From Phaeobacter piscinae (GTDB lineage Bacteria; Pseudomonadota; Alphaproteobacteria; Rhodobacterales; Rhodobacteraceae): a stretch of DNA of 64,000 nt. The stretch covers positions 3,423,001 through 3,487,000 of the forward strand of contig NZ_CP010681.1 in assembly GCF_002407245.1 (NCBI RefSeq), given 5' to 3'. The notes below the pieces were generated by a model. The model made no database searches and had not been told where the DNA came from. It saw only the letters and a program-made list of their open reading frames with translations. Positions 32,043 through 41,811 of this stretch are shown here, one piece after another (position 1 is the stretch's first letter; the number at the start of each line of letters is the position of its first letter). Position numbers and translations under genes: made by a program.

Positions 32043-34298
32043 TCACCCGATATTGCAGGCAGCCAGAACCGCCATGTTCAGAACGTCATTTGCCGTCGAG
32101 GTGGTCGAGCAGATCTGGATCGGCTTATCGACACCTGACAGGATCGGACCAACAACAGTTGCCCCACCCATTTCCTGCATCAGTTTGACCGAAATCGACG
32201 CGGAGTGGCGCGCGGGTACGATCAGGATATTGGCCGGACCGGTCAGGCGCTGAAAGGGATAGGCCTCCTGCGCCTTGGCGTTCAGCGCCACATCGACGGT
32301 CATTTCGCCTTCATACTCAAAATCGACACCGCGCTGGTCCAGCACCGTGGGGGCGATATGCATCTTCTCCGCACGTTCCGACACCGGATAGCCAAAGGTC
32401 GAGAAGCTGACAAACGCCACCCGAGGCTCAAGCCCCATATGCCGGGCCACGCCTGCGGCATGTTCGGCGATATTGGCGAGGTCATTTTCATCCGGCCATT
32501 CATGCACCAGCGTATCGCCAATCAACACAATGCGCCCCTTGTGCAGCAGCGCGGTCACCCCGGCTGATCCATTGGTCGCATCGGCATCAAACACGTGGTT
32601 GATCTGATCAAGCACATGCGCAGACTTCCGGGTGGCTCCGGTGACCAGACCGTCGCCATGCCCATGCGCCAACATCAGCGCTGAAAACACATGTCGGTCG
32701 CGCCCAACCAAGCGGTGGACATCCTTGCGATCAAAGCCTTTGCGGTTCAGCCGCTCATAGAGGAAGTCCTTGTAGGTCTCGAAATGCTGGGTATTGGCCG
32801 CGTTGATAATCTCCAGCTCACGCACCGCATCGCCCAGACCCGCTGTTTCCAGCTTGCTGCGGACATCCTCCGGACGACCAACAACCAGCGCCTTGCCGAA
32901 GCCAGATCGCTGATACATCACCGCCGCACGCAAAACGCGAGGGTCGTCGCCCTCGGCAAATATCATGCGCGACTGTGCGGCACGGGCACGGGCGTTCAGA
33001 CCACGCAGGATCGACTGGGTCGGATCCATCCGGCCACGCAGCCCATGCTCATAGGCATCCATGTCGATGATCGGACGACGCGCAACGCCGGTGTCCATCC
33101 CTGCCTTTGCCACGGCGGGTGGGATCCGGTGGATCAGGCGCGGGTCAAACGGTGTCGGGATGATGTAATCGCGGCCAAAGGACAACGATTTGCCATAGGC
33201 CAGCGCCACCTCATCCGGCACATCCTCCCGCGCGAGACCGGCCAGCGCATGGGCGCAGGCAATTTTCATCTCGTCATTGATGGCGCGGGCGTGGATATCC
33301 AATGCGCCACGGAACAGATAGGGAAAGCCAAGCACGTTGTTGACCTGATTGGGATAATCAGACCGGCCGGTGGCGACAATCGCATCCACACGCACCTCAT
33401 GCGCCTCTTCCGGGGTGATCTCAGGATCCGGGTTTGCCATCGCAAAGATCACCGGATTGTCGGCCATGGATTTCACCATATCCTGTGTCACCGCCCCTTT
33501 GACAGATACGCCAAGGAACACATCCGCGTCCTTCATCGCCTCTTCCAGCGTGCGCAGATCCGTCTTGACCGCATGGGCGGACTTCCACTGGTTCATCCCC
33601 TCGGTACGGCCCTGATAGATCACGCCTTTGGTGTCGCAGACGATGCAATTTTCATGCCGCGCGCCCATTGCCTTCAGCAGTTCAATACAGGCGATACCTG
33701 CGGCGCCGGCTCCGTTGAGGACGATTTTCACATCCTCGATCTTCTTGCCCGAAATATGCAGCGCATTGATCAGACCAGCGGCGCAGATCACCGCCGTACC
33801 GTGCTGGTCATCGTGGAACACCGGGATGTCCATCTCTTCTTTCAGACGCTGCTCAATGATGAAACATTCCGGCGCCTTGATATCCTCAAGATTGATCCCG
33901 CCAAACGTTGGCCCCATCAGGCGCACCGCCTTGATGAACTCATCCGGGTCTTCGGTATCCAGCTCAATATCGATGGAATTCACATCGGCAAACCGTTTGA
34001 ACAGGACAGATTTACCCTCCATCACCGGTTTGGAGCCCAGCGCCCCGAGATTGCCCAACCCCAGAACCGCAGTCCCGTTGGAGATGACCGCAACCAGATT
34101 GCCCTTGTTTGTATAGTCATACGCGGTTTCCGGGTTTTCCGCGATCGCCTCGCAGGGCACCGCAACACCGGGGGAATAGGCCAGCGACAGATCCCGCTGC
34201 GTGGTCATCGGGACCGTTGCGTTGATCTCCCATTTGCCGGGGGTCGGTTCCAGATGGAAGGCAAGCGCCTCTTCGTTGGTAATCTTCGCTTTGGGCAT
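32043..34298 (-). CDS. maeB: NADP-dependent malic enzyme with C-terminal phosphotransacetylase-like domain
   Basis: The start at 34298 (MPKAKITNEEALAFH) gives 751 aa. Residues about 10-430 are the malic enzyme part, with RDLSLAYSPGVAVPC, the DLEDIKAPECF-like INLEDIKAPECFIIE, FHDDQHGTA, and the GAGAAGIAC nucleotide fold. Residues about 430-751 resemble phosphotransacetylase (AEGDDPRVLRAAV, the VTGATRKSAH segment) but in MaeB this part is regulatory, binding acetyl-CoA. It decarboxylates malate to pyruvate. Length and layout are typical for proteobacterial MaeB. Confidence 0.95.
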   Translation of the reverse strand: MPKAKITNEEALAFHLEPTPGKWEINATVPMTTQRDLSLAYSPGVAVPCEAIAENPETAYDYTNKGNLVAVISNGTAVLGLGNLGALGSKPVMEGKSVLFKRFADVNSIDIELDTEDPDEFIKAVRLMGPTFGGINLEDIKAPECFIIEQRLKEEMDIPVFHDDQHGTAVICAAGLINALHISGKKIEDVKIVLNGAGAAGIACIELLKAMGARHENCIVCDTKGVIYQGRTEGMNQWKSAHAVKTDLRTLEEAMKDADVFLGVSVKGAVTQDMVKSMADNPVIFAMANPDPEITPEEAHEVRVDAIVATGRSDYPNQVNNVLGFPYLFRGALDIHARAINDEMKIACAHALAGLAREDVPDEVALAYGKSLSFGRDYIIPTPFDPRLIHRIPPAVAKAGMDTGVARRPIIDMDAYEHGLRGRMDPTQSILRGLNARARAAQSRMIFAEGDDPRVLRAAVMYQRSGFGKALVVGRPEDVRSKLETAGLGDAVRELEIINAANTQHFETYKDFLYERLNRKGFDRKDVHRLVGRDRHVFSALMLAHGHGDGLVTGATRKSAHVLDQINHVFDADATNGSAGVTALLHKGRIVLIGDTLVHEWPDENDLANIAEHAAGVARHMGLEPRVAFVSFSTFGYPVSERAEKMHIAPTVLDQRGVDFEYEGEMTVDVALNAKAQEAYPFQRLTGPANILIVPARHSASISVKLMQEMGGATVVGPILSGVDKPIQICSTTSTANDVLNMAVLAACNIG

Positions 34299-34442
34299 TG
34301 GCTTTGGGTGTCCTCTCACTGTCTCAAGCGTCATAGCCCAGCGCGCGCCTCTTCTCAACGAAGTTGCGTTTTCACCTTTCGTCGCAGTCGCCTGATTTGT
34401 AAGGTCGCGCCAAAGAAATCCCCCATTTTACGGAGCCGAACT

Positions 34443-37076
34443 TTGTCCACAGTCACGCCGATGATGGCCCAATACCTCGACATCAAGGCGCAGTACCCGG
34501 ATGCCCTCTTGTTCTACCGCATGGGCGATTTCTACGAGATGTTCTTTGACGATGCCGTCAACGCGGCAGAGGCCCTCGACATCGCACTGACCAAACGCGG
34601 CAAACACGATGGCAACGACATTCCGATGTGTGGTGTCCCGGTTCATGCCGCCGAGGGCTATTTGCTGACATTGATCCGAAAGGGGTTTCGTGTCGCCGTT
34701 GGCGAACAATTGGAAAGCCCTGCAGAGGCCAAGAAACGTGGCTCCAAATCGGTTGTGAAACGGGATGTGGTGCGGCTGGTCACCCCCGGCACCATCACCG
34801 AAGACTCCCTGCTGGAGGCGCGCCGTCACAATTTCCTCACCGCCTATTGCGAGCTACGCGACCAGTCCGCCCTCGCTTGGGCAGATATCTCCACGGGCGC
34901 GTTCCATGTGATGCCCGTCGCATCCGTCCGGGTGTCCCCTGAACTGGCCCGGCTGGCGCCATCGGAGTTGATTGTCCCCGATGGCCCTGCCTTGGACCAG
35001 CTGCGCGCCATTGCAGAGGACCATCAGATCCCGGTGACCCCTCTGGCGAAATCCAGCTTCGACAGCACCGCCGCTGAAAAACGCATCTGTGATCTCTTCA
35101 AAGTCTCAACACTGGAATCTTACGGCTCTTTCAACCGAGCAGAGATTTCGGCCATGGGCGCGGTCATCGACTATCTCGACATCACACAAAAGGGTAAGCT
35201 GCCACTGCTTCAGCCCCCGCAGCAGGAGGCCGAGGACAGGGTTGTGCAGATCGACGCTGCGACTCGTCGTAGCCTAGAACTCACCCGCTCATTGACTGGC
35301 GGGCGCAGCGGCTCACTGCTTGCGGTGGTGGATCGCACCGTAACCCCCGCCGGGGGTCGGCTTCTTGAACAACGGCTGTCCAGCCCATCGCGCAACCTCG
35401 ATGTGATCCGATCCCGGTTGACGGCGCTGGACTTCGTGGTGGAGCAAACGCAACTCGCGCAATCTCTGCGCGCTGCTCTGCGCAAGACACCCGATCTGGA
35501 CCGGGCGCTGTCCCGGCTTGCCCTGGATCGCGGCGGCCCACGGGATCTCGCTGCGGTACGCAACACGCTGATCCAGTCTGAGGCTATTTCGGACCTCTGC
35601 GACAGGGCAGATATGCCGCCACTTCTACAACAGGCGCTCTCCGGGCTCACCGGATTTGACGATCTGTTACCCCTGCTTGATGCCGCGTTGATTGCAGAGC
35701 CCCCCCTCTTGGCTCGCGACGGCGGGTTTATTGCAGAGGGCTACGACAGCGAGCTGGACGAGGCCCGCACACTGCGTGATGAAGGTCGCTCCGTCATTGC
35801 AGCGCTGCAAAAGAAATACTCCGATCACACGGGCATCAATTCGCTGAAAATCAAGCACAACAATGTGCTCGGCTACTTCATCGAGACCACCGCGACCCAT
35901 GCAGAGAAAATGCTCTCCGCCCCCCTATCGGAGACCTATATTCACCGCCAGACGACAGCCAATCAGGTTCGGTTCACAACGGTGGAACTGAGCGAAATCG
36001 AGGCCCGTATTCTGAATGCCGGCAATCTGGCACTGGAGATTGAAAAGCGGCTCTATACAAGGCTATCAGACGCTATTCTGGCAAATGCGGCCTTGCTGAA
36101 TGCAGCAGCGCGGGGACTGGCAGAACTTGACCTGGTCACCGCCTTGGCCGATCTCGCTCTAGGCGAAAACTGGTCCTGTCCAACGGTAGACACCTCGCGC
36201 GAGTTCAGTATTTCAGGGGGGCGACACCCCGTTGTGGAACAGGCACTGCGGCAACAGGGTGGCAGCAGCTTCGTTGCCAACGACTGCGATCTAACCGCCG
36301 ATACAGGGGCTGCCATCTGGCTGCTGACAGGTCCGAACATGGCCGGTAAATCAACCTTTCTGCGCCAGAATGCCCTGATTGCCATCCTCGCCCAAATGGG
36401 GAGCTACGTCCCAGCGGACAGCGCCCATATCGGACTGATTAGCCAGTTGTTCAGCCGGGTTGGTGCCTCGGACGATCTGGCACGCGGGCGCTCGACCTTC
36501 ATGGTTGAGATGGTTGAAACCGCGGCCATCCTCAATCAGGCAGATGATCGCGCACTGGTCATTCTCGACGAAATTGGGCGCGGTACTGCGACCTATGACG
36601 GGCTGTCGATCGCCTGGGCCACGCTGGAACATCTGCATGAGGTCAATCGCGCCCGCGCGCTGTTTGCGACCCATTACCACGAACTCACCCAGCTCGCCGG
36701 CAAGCTGCCCGGCGTCGATAATGCCACCGTTTCGGTCAAGGAATGGGAAGGCGAAGTCATCTTTCTGCACGAGGTTAAGAAAGGCGCCGCAGATCGGTCC
36801 TACGGGGTACAGGTCGCGCAGCTTGCCGGCCTGCCCGGATCGGTTGTTGCACGGGCTCGGGACGTTCTGGACATGCTGGAAGAGGGCAGCCGCAGTGGCG
36901 CCGGCAAAATCCAGATCGACGATCTTCCCCTCTTCGCTGCCGCCCCACCGCCGCAACCAGCAGCACCGGTCGGCCCCTCACCAGTCGAAATGCTTCTGGA
37001 CGACATCCACCCTGATGATCTCTCACCACGGGAAGCACTGGAAGCGCTTTATCGTCTGAAAGAAGCCGCGAGCTGA
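34443..37076 (+). CDS. mutS: DNA mismatch repair protein MutS
   Basis: MutS recognises mismatches and starts repair. A TTG at 34443 is taken as start because a GGAG site sits 8 bases upstream and homologues begin with this (M/L)STVTPMMAQYLDIK stretch; ATG codons at 34461 and 34464 are alternatives. The 877 aa protein has the mismatch-binding Phe-x-Glu in MGDFYEMFF (residues near 29), the Walker A TGPNMAGKST near 629, the ATPase STFMVEM and DEIGRGTATYDG motifs. The frame stays open for 1.75 kb upstream, but that part is the antisense of malic enzyme and is not coding. Confidence 0.95.
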   Translation: MSTVTPMMAQYLDIKAQYPDALLFYRMGDFYEMFFDDAVNAAEALDIALTKRGKHDGNDIPMCGVPVHAAEGYLLTLIRKGFRVAVGEQLESPAEAKKRGSKSVVKRDVVRLVTPGTITEDSLLEARRHNFLTAYCELRDQSALAWADISTGAFHVMPVASVRVSPELARLAPSELIVPDGPALDQLRAIAEDHQIPVTPLAKSSFDSTAAEKRICDLFKVSTLESYGSFNRAEISAMGAVIDYLDITQKGKLPLLQPPQQEAEDRVVQIDAATRRSLELTRSLTGGRSGSLLAVVDRTVTPAGGRLLEQRLSSPSRNLDVIRSRLTALDFVVEQTQLAQSLRAALRKTPDLDRALSRLALDRGGPRDLAAVRNTLIQSEAISDLCDRADMPPLLQQALSGLTGFDDLLPLLDAALIAEPPLLARDGGFIAEGYDSELDEARTLRDEGRSVIAALQKKYSDHTGINSLKIKHNNVLGYFIETTATHAEKMLSAPLSETYIHRQTTANQVRFTTVELSEIEARILNAGNLALEIEKRLYTRLSDAILANAALLNAAARGLAELDLVTALADLALGENWSCPTVDTSREFSISGGRHPVVEQALRQQGGSSFVANDCDLTADTGAAIWLLTGPNMAGKSTFLRQNALIAILAQMGSYVPADSAHIGLISQLFSRVGASDDLARGRSTFMVEMVETAAILNQADDRALVILDEIGRGTATYDGLSIAWATLEHLHEVNRARALFATHYHELTQLAGKLPGVDNATVSVKEWEGEVIFLHEVKKGAADRSYGVQVAQLAGLPGSVVARARDVLDMLEEGSRSGAGKIQIDDLPLFAAAPPPQPAAPVGPSPVEMLLDDIHPDDLSPREALEALYRLKEAAS

Positions 37077-37083
37077 TACAGAA

Positions 37084-37116
37084 AAGCGGCCTCCATGGAT
37101 CACCACGGGGCCGCTT
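37084..37116 (+). terminator. Probable terminator hairpin after mutS
   Basis: AAGCGGCC (37084-37091) pairs with GGCCGCTT (37109-37116) around a 17-base loop. The T-rich TGTCATCTTTT that follows is part of an intergenic repeat. The large loop lowers confidence. Confidence 0.45.
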
Positions 37117-37166
37117 GTCATCTTTTCAAAAATACTCGCGCCGCAGGCACGGGCCACAAGGCCCGT
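37116..37166. repeat. Intergenic repeat copy 2: conserved 23-mer plus hairpin
   Basis: Positions 37116-37138 (TGTCATCTTTTCAAAAATACTCG) match the copy at 28587-28609. A perfect hairpin follows (ACGGGCC 37149-37155 with GGCCCGT 37160-37166). Both copies lie between convergent genes with the 23-mer in the same orientation. Confidence 0.6.
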
Positions 37167-37178
37167 CACTGCTATGGT

Positions 37179-37742
37179 TCAGCTCGCCGGCGTCGAGGAA
37201 ACACCAACCTGCGCCGGGCGCAGCAGACGGTCGTGCAGCATGAAGCCCTCTGCAGAAACCTGAATGATATCGCCGGCTTTGGTACCTGGCACCGGGGCCT
37301 CGAACATCGCCTCATGCACCTGCGGATCGAATCTCTCACCAACTTCCGGCGCGATCACCTGCATACCGTGCTTTTCAAACACACCAAGCAGTGCGCGCAT
37401 GGTCAGTTCCACGCCTTCAATCAAAGCGGCGGAAACTTCGCGCTGTTCATCGCTGGCAGCTTCGATCGCACGTTTCATATTGTCGTAAACCGGCAGCATG
37501 TCCCGCGCCAGTTTGGAACCGCCGTATTGCTCAGCTTCACGGCGCGCTTTGTCGCCACGCTTACGCGCGTTTTCCGCGTCAGCCAGGGCCCGCATGAACC
37601 GATCTTTCAGCTCATCCCGTTCAGCCCGCAGGCTGTCCAGCTCCAGCGCTGCATCATCAAATTCTTCAGTCTGCGCAGAGAGCTCCTCTGCTTCGGCTTC
37701 TGTGATGTCGTCCAAAAAATCGTCGTTCTTGGGCTCTGCCAT
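37179..37742 (-). CDS. grpE: Nucleotide exchange factor GrpE
   Basis: GrpE drives ADP release from DnaK. The 187 aa protein has the long N-terminal coiled coil (ELSAQTEEFDDAALELDSLRAERDELKDRFMRALADAENARKR region, recognised by RFMRALADAENARKR) and the C-terminal beta-wing (VFEKHGMQVIAPEVGERFDPQVHEAM region). It lies 9 bases downstream of hrcA on the same strand, the usual heat-shock operon in alphaproteobacteria. Confidence 0.95.
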   Translation of the reverse strand: MAEPKNDDFLDDITEAEAEELSAQTEEFDDAALELDSLRAERDELKDRFMRALADAENARKRGDKARREAEQYGGSKLARDMLPVYDNMKRAIEAASDEQREVSAALIEGVELTMRALLGVFEKHGMQVIAPEVGERFDPQVHEAMFEAPVPGTKAGDIIQVSAEGFMLHDRLLRPAQVGVSSTPAS

Positions 37743-37751
37743 ATTTCACCT

Positions 37752-38828
37752 CTAACTCCGGTCGGAAAGCAGCTTCCCGACCAGTTGCGCCGTATAGTCC
37801 ACGATCGGCACGATCCGGCCGTAATTCAGGCGGGTCGGGCCAATCACGCCCACCGCACCAATGATCTTTCGATCCGCGTTCATATAGGGAGACACCACCA
37901 AAGAGGAACCCGAAAGTGAAAAAAGTTTGTTCTCCGAACCGATAAAAATGCGCACACCTTCGCCATCTTCTGTCAGCTGAAGAAACTCTTCGATATCGCG
38001 TTTGCGTTCCAGGTCATCAAACAGGTTCCGGATCCGGTCCAGCTCCTCCGCAGCCCCACCGTCGGATAGGAGATTCGCCCGACCGCGCACAATCAGCCGC
38101 GCAGAATCGCTGCCGTCATCTTCCCAAGCGGCCAAACCGCTTTCGATCATTTCACGGGCCAGAACGTCGATCTGCTGCTGCCGGGCCTTGATCTCTTCCT
38201 GAATAGCGCCGCGCACGTCGCCCAATGTGCGTCCCTCGATCAACGCATTGAGGAAATTCGCCGCCTCCCGCATTGAACTGGGCGTCTGTCCGGGCGGTGG
38301 CGTAAACAGGCGGTTTTCCACGTGACCATCTGAAAACACCAGAACGACCAGCGCACGATCATGGGCCAGAGTGACGAATTCAATATGGCGAATTTCGGCT
38401 TCATGTTTCGGGGTCAGCACCAAGGAGGCCCCCTGTGTCACCCCCGACAGGGCCGAACCGACACGATCCAGCATACCGGCCAGACCCGTAGCCCCACCGC
38501 CAGCAGTCCCGCCCATGGTTTCATCAATTTTCTGGCGGTCCTGGGTGTTCAAATCCCCAACTTCAAGCAGACCATCCACAAACATCCGCAATCCGACCTG
38601 CGTGGGAACCCGACCGGCGCTGGTGTGCGGACTGTTCAACAATCCAAGATGCTCCAGATCCTGCATCACGTTGCGCACAGTCGCGGCGCTCACTTTCTCA
38701 TTCAGTGATCGCGTCAGAGTACGGCTGCCGACGGGATCTCCCGTCTCCAGATAGGATTCCACGACTGCACGGAATACATCCCGGGACCGGTCGTTCATAT
38801 CCTTCAATATGTCGGTACTGCTGTTCAT
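37752..38828 (-). CDS. hrcA: Heat-inducible transcription repressor HrcA
   Basis: HrcA represses chaperone operons by binding the CIRCE element. The 358 aa protein has the winged-helix N-terminus (VESYLETGDPVGSRTLTRSL and SAATVRNVMQDLEHLGLL segments) and a GAF-like middle with the C-terminal LNYGRIVPIVDYTAQLVGKLL. No CIRCE repeat was seen near this gene, so groESL elsewhere would be its target. A candidate promoter lies about 65 bases upstream. It is divergent from rph. Confidence 0.95.
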   Translation of the reverse strand: MNSSTDILKDMNDRSRDVFRAVVESYLETGDPVGSRTLTRSLNEKVSAATVRNVMQDLEHLGLLNSPHTSAGRVPTQVGLRMFVDGLLEVGDLNTQDRQKIDETMGGTAGGGATGLAGMLDRVGSALSGVTQGASLVLTPKHEAEIRHIEFVTLAHDRALVVLVFSDGHVENRLFTPPPGQTPSSMREAANFLNALIEGRTLGDVRGAIQEEIKARQQQIDVLAREMIESGLAAWEDDGSDSARLIVRGRANLLSDGGAAEELDRIRNLFDDLERKRDIEEFLQLTEDGEGVRIFIGSENKLFSLSGSSLVVSPYMNADRKIIGAVGVIGPTRLNYGRIVPIVDYTAQLVGKLLSDRS

Positions 38829-38889
38829 CGCATTCTATGTGTGGTCACTGCCGAAGTTCCGCAAGCCTTGGCTCCCTGTCCTACAGGTG

Positions 38890-38919
38890 TCATTAAAGAG
38901 CGCAGCACCAAAAGGTCAA
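38890..38919 (-). promoter_or_regulatory. Candidate promoter of hrcA-grpE
   Basis: On the minus strand TTGACC (38914-38919) and TAATGA (38890-38895) are separated by 18 bases. The -35 matches well and the -10 moderately. Confidence 0.4.
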
Positions 38920-38982
38920 TCATGCTTGCATCGCCGACCCTGCGGACGCTATCCCGATGGGTAACCAAACAAAGGATGACCC

Positions 38983-39696
38983 ATGCGACCCTCCGGACGA
39001 GATCTAAACCAAATGCGCGCCGTTTCCATCGAAACCGGTTTCACCAAACACGCTGAGGGATCCTGCCTGATCAAGATGGGCGATACCCATGTGCTCTGCA
39101 CCGCCACCATTGAGGATCGTGTGCCGCCGTTTATCAAAGGTTCAGGTCTAGGTTGGGTAACCGCAGAATACGGCATGCTGCCCCGCGCGACCAACACCCG
39201 TATGCGCCGCGAAGCCGCGATGGGGAAACAGGGCGGCCGCACCGTAGAAATTCAGCGCCTGATCGGACGCGCACTGCGCGCCGGCGTCGACCGCGTTGCA
39301 CTCGGTGAGCGGCAGATCAGCATCGACTGTGATGTGCTGCAGGCCGACGGCGGCACCCGCTGCGCCTCCATCACCGGCGGCTGGGTTGCCCTACGTCTTG
39401 CGGTGAACAAGCTGATGAAAACCGGTGAGGTCAAGATTGATCCCCTCGTTGATCCCGTAGCCGCAGTTTCCTGCGGTATCTACGCAGGTCAGCCGGTGCT
39501 GGACCTCGATTACCCGGAAGATTCAGAGGCCGGCGTCGATGGCAACTTCATCATGACGGGTTCTGGCCAACTCATCGAAGTTCAGATGTCCGCAGAAGGA
39601 TCCATGTTCAGCCGCGAGCAGATGAACAAACTGATGGATCTCGCAACCAAGGGCACCGCCGAACTGGCAGAACTACAGAAGGCAGCCTGCGCATGA
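38983..39696 (+). CDS. rph: Ribonuclease PH
   Basis: RNase PH trims tRNA 3' ends by phosphorolysis. The 237 aa protein starts [19 protein letters not shown] and carries the family's [14 protein letters not shown], the phosphate-binding [24 protein letters not shown] and [12 protein letters not shown]. It is followed by rdgB with a 4-base overlap and then hemW with an 8-base overlap, a conserved housekeeping operon of alphaproteobacteria. Confidence 0.96.
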   Translation: MRPSGRDLNQMRAVSIETGFTKHAEGSCLIKMGDTHVLCTATIEDRVPPFIKGSGLGWVTAEYGMLPRATNTRMRREAAMGKQGGRTVEIQRLIGRALRAGVDRVALGERQISIDCDVLQADGGTRCASITGGWVALRLAVNKLMKTGEVKIDPLVDPVAAVSCGIYAGQPVLDLDYPEDSEAGVDGNFIMTGSGQLIEVQMSAEGSMFSREQMNKLMDLATKGTAELAELQKAACA

Positions 39697-40307
39697 CCCG
39701 CAAATTTGTCGGCGACCGGCTGCTGGTCGCCACCCATAACAAAGGCAAGCTGGAGGAGATGAAACATCTCCTCCAACCCTTTGGCGTGAGTGTCGTTGGT
39801 GCCGGCGAGATGGAACTTCCTGAACCCGCCGAAACCGAAGATACATTTGTCGGGAATGCCCGGATCAAGGCCCATGCCGCCGCTAAGGCAACTGGTTTGC
39901 CGGCTCTCTCCGATGATTCCGGAATCACCATTGATGCGCTAGATGGCGCCCCCGGCGTTTACACCGCTGACTGGGCGGAAACCGGTGATGGCCGCGATTT
40001 CATGATGGCCATGACCCGCGCCCATAATGAACTGGAAGCCAAGGGTGCAGCCCACCCCCGCCTTGCCCAATTTCGCTGCACGCTTGTTCTCGCCTGGCCC
40101 GATGGTCACGATGAGGTGTTCGAAGGCGTGATGCCCGGCCAGCTGGTTTGGCCTATTCGCGGCAAGGATGGGTTTGGCTATGATCCAATGTTCCAGCCAG
40201 ATGGGCATGATCAAACCTGTGCCGAAATGGATCGTTGGGCTAAAAACAAGATCAGCCACCGCGGACAGGCCGTCGCAAAATTTGTCGAGGCGTGTTTCGG
40301 TGGATGA
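39693..40307 (+). CDS. rdgB: Non-canonical purine NTP pyrophosphatase (RdgB/HAM1)
   Basis: RdgB hydrolyses dITP, XTP and similar nucleotides to keep them out of DNA and RNA. The 204 aa protein has [32 protein letters not shown], the [23 protein letters not shown] core and [10 protein letters not shown], with [10 protein letters not shown] at the C-terminus. Length is usual. Its start lies in the end of rph and its end overlaps hemW. Confidence 0.96.
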   Translation: MTRKFVGDRLLVATHNKGKLEEMKHLLQPFGVSVVGAGEMELPEPAETEDTFVGNARIKAHAAAKATGLPALSDDSGITIDALDGAPGVYTADWAETGDGRDFMMAMTRAHNELEAKGAAHPRLAQFRCTLVLAWPDGHDEVFEGVMPGQLVWPIRGKDGFGYDPMFQPDGHDQTCAEMDRWAKNKISHRGQAVAKFVEACFGG

Positions 40308-41454
40308 TTGGCGCAACGGGGGGTTTGGTCTCTATGTGCATTGGCCCTTCTGTCAGGCCAAATGCCCCTATTGCGATTTCAACAGCCATGTCACCGCGCA
40401 GATCGACCAAAATCGTTGGGCTGCAGCCTATCGATCGGACATGCTGCGCGCGGCCCCGTCTCTATCCGGACGCGTTCTGAATACGATTTTTTTCGGGGGT
40501 GGGACACCGTCCCTGATGCATCCCGATACTGTAGCCACAATTGTTGAGACTGCTCGGGAAATATGGCCTTTTTCCAATGACATAGAGATCTCTCTTGAAG
40601 CAAACCCAACCTCAGTCGAGGCTGGTCGCTTTACAGGATACCGGGATGCTGGCGTCAACCGAATTTCTATGGGTATTCAGGCGCTTAACGACAATGACCT
40701 GCGCCGTCTTGGGCGGATGCACAGTGTTTCTGAGGCACAAAAGGCCTTTGATGTGGCTCGGAACTGCTTTGACAGAGTCAGTTTTGACCTGATCTATGCG
40801 CGTCAGGGTCAGACACTGGCCGGCTGGCAACAGGAACTCGATCAAGCCTTGTCCATGGCGATTGACCACCTGTCCCTCTATCAATTGACCATTGAGGAGG
40901 GCACAGCGTTCGGCGATCGATACGCGCGGGGCAAGTTGCGCGATCTTCCGACCGACGACAACGCCGCTGACATGTATCTCGCCACCCAGGACATCTGCGA
41001 CAAGCATGGTCTGCCCGCCTATGAGGTCTCCAACCACGCGCGCCCCGGCGCGGAGTCGCGGCACAATCTGATCTATTGGCGCTATGGCGATTACCTTGGT
41101 ATTGGGCCAGGAGCGCATGGGCGCCTGACTTTGGACGGTACCCGGTACGCCACGGAAACCTATCTGCAACCTGGCGCCTGGCTGGCAGCTGCAGAAAGCC
41201 AAACTGGGGAGTCTTCGCGAACGCCACTTACTCCTGAAGATGCGGGTGCTGAATACCTTATGATGGGGATGCGATTGGTTGAGGGGCTCGATTTAGATCG
41301 GTTCCGCGCCTTGTCCGGCCATACTCTCTCTTCCGAGCGAATCTCCAACCTCTGCGAAATTGGAATGTTAGATCTCTCGGAAAATCGTATTCAGGCAACT
41401 GACGCCGGCCGCGCGGTCCTAAATGCCGTTCTCCGCGATCTTCTAGTGGAGTAG
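40300..41454 (+). CDS. hemW: Radical SAM heme chaperone HemW
   Basis: A GTG at 40300 is chosen because it begins the conserved [17 protein letters not shown] and overlaps rdgB by 8 bases; the frame upstream of it is inside rdgB. The 384 aa protein has the radical SAM cluster cysteines Cys18, Cys22 and Cys25 (CQAKCPYC), FFGGGTPSLM, LEANPTS, and RISMGIQALND. HemW was long annotated as oxygen-independent coproporphyrinogen oxidase but acts in heme delivery. The HemN-specific extra motifs are missing. Confidence 0.93.
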   Translation: MDDWRNGGFGLYVHWPFCQAKCPYCDFNSHVTAQIDQNRWAAAYRSDMLRAAPSLSGRVLNTIFFGGGTPSLMHPDTVATIVETAREIWPFSNDIEISLEANPTSVEAGRFTGYRDAGVNRISMGIQALNDNDLRRLGRMHSVSEAQKAFDVARNCFDRVSFDLIYARQGQTLAGWQQELDQALSMAIDHLSLYQLTIEEGTAFGDRYARGKLRDLPTDDNAADMYLATQDICDKHGLPAYEVSNHARPGAESRHNLIYWRYGDYLGIGPGAHGRLTLDGTRYATETYLQPGAWLAAAESQTGESSRTPLTPEDAGAEYLMMGMRLVEGLDLDRFRALSGHTLSSERISNLCEIGMLDLSENRIQATDAGRAVLNAVLRDLLVE

Positions 41455-41457
41455 TTT

Positions 41458-41811
41458 ATGCGTCTTCTCTACGCCGCGCTTGGGCTTGTATGTGTTGGAT
41501 TGGCTATTGTAGGAGTCGTCCTTCCTCTCTTACCCACCGTTCCATTTTTGCTGCTCGCCAGTTTTTTCTTTGCCAATTCTTCCGAGCGGCTGCACGAGTG
41601 GATCATAAACCATCAACTATTTGGCCCTATGATCCAGGATTGGCATGAGCGAGGCGCTATTCGACCCGCCGCAAAAAAGGCGGCAACCATCTCAGTTGCC
41701 GCCGTGTTCGGTTTGTCGGTTGTTTTTTCAGTACCAAATCACGTCCTGATCATTCAGGCCATTACACTTGGTGCCGTGATGATATTCATATGGTCACGCC
41801 CTAGCGGCTAA
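41458..41811 (+). CDS. DUF454 (YbaN-like) inner membrane protein
   Basis: The 117 aa protein starts with a hydrophobic helix (LLYAALGLVCVGLAIVGVVLPLLPTVPFLLLASF region, recognised by GVVLPLLPTVPFLLLA), the signature of YbaN/DUF454. Then come SSERLHEWIINHQLFGPMI and IRPAAKKAATIS, and two more hydrophobic helices. Function is unknown. It follows hemW by 3 bases and converges with parB, overlapping it by 11 bases. Confidence 0.9.
   Translation: MRLLYAALGLVCVGLAIVGVVLPLLPTVPFLLLASFFFANSSERLHEWIINHQLFGPMIQDWHERGAIRPAAKKAATISVAAVFGLSVVFSVPNHVLIIQAITLGAVMIFIWSRPSG

Noticed and set aside
32691-34442. Open frame extending mutS upstream by about 580 codons
   Set aside because: It is the antisense of malic enzyme, with no likeness to any domain. 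The mutS start is supported by a GGAG site and homology at 34443.
38829-38982. CIRCE element upstream of hrcA-grpE
   Set aside because: Looked for TTAGCACTC-N9-GAGTGCTAA and found none here.
40168-40299. Upstream part of the HemW frame
   Set aside because: It lies within rdgB; the conserved HemW start is the GTG at 40300.
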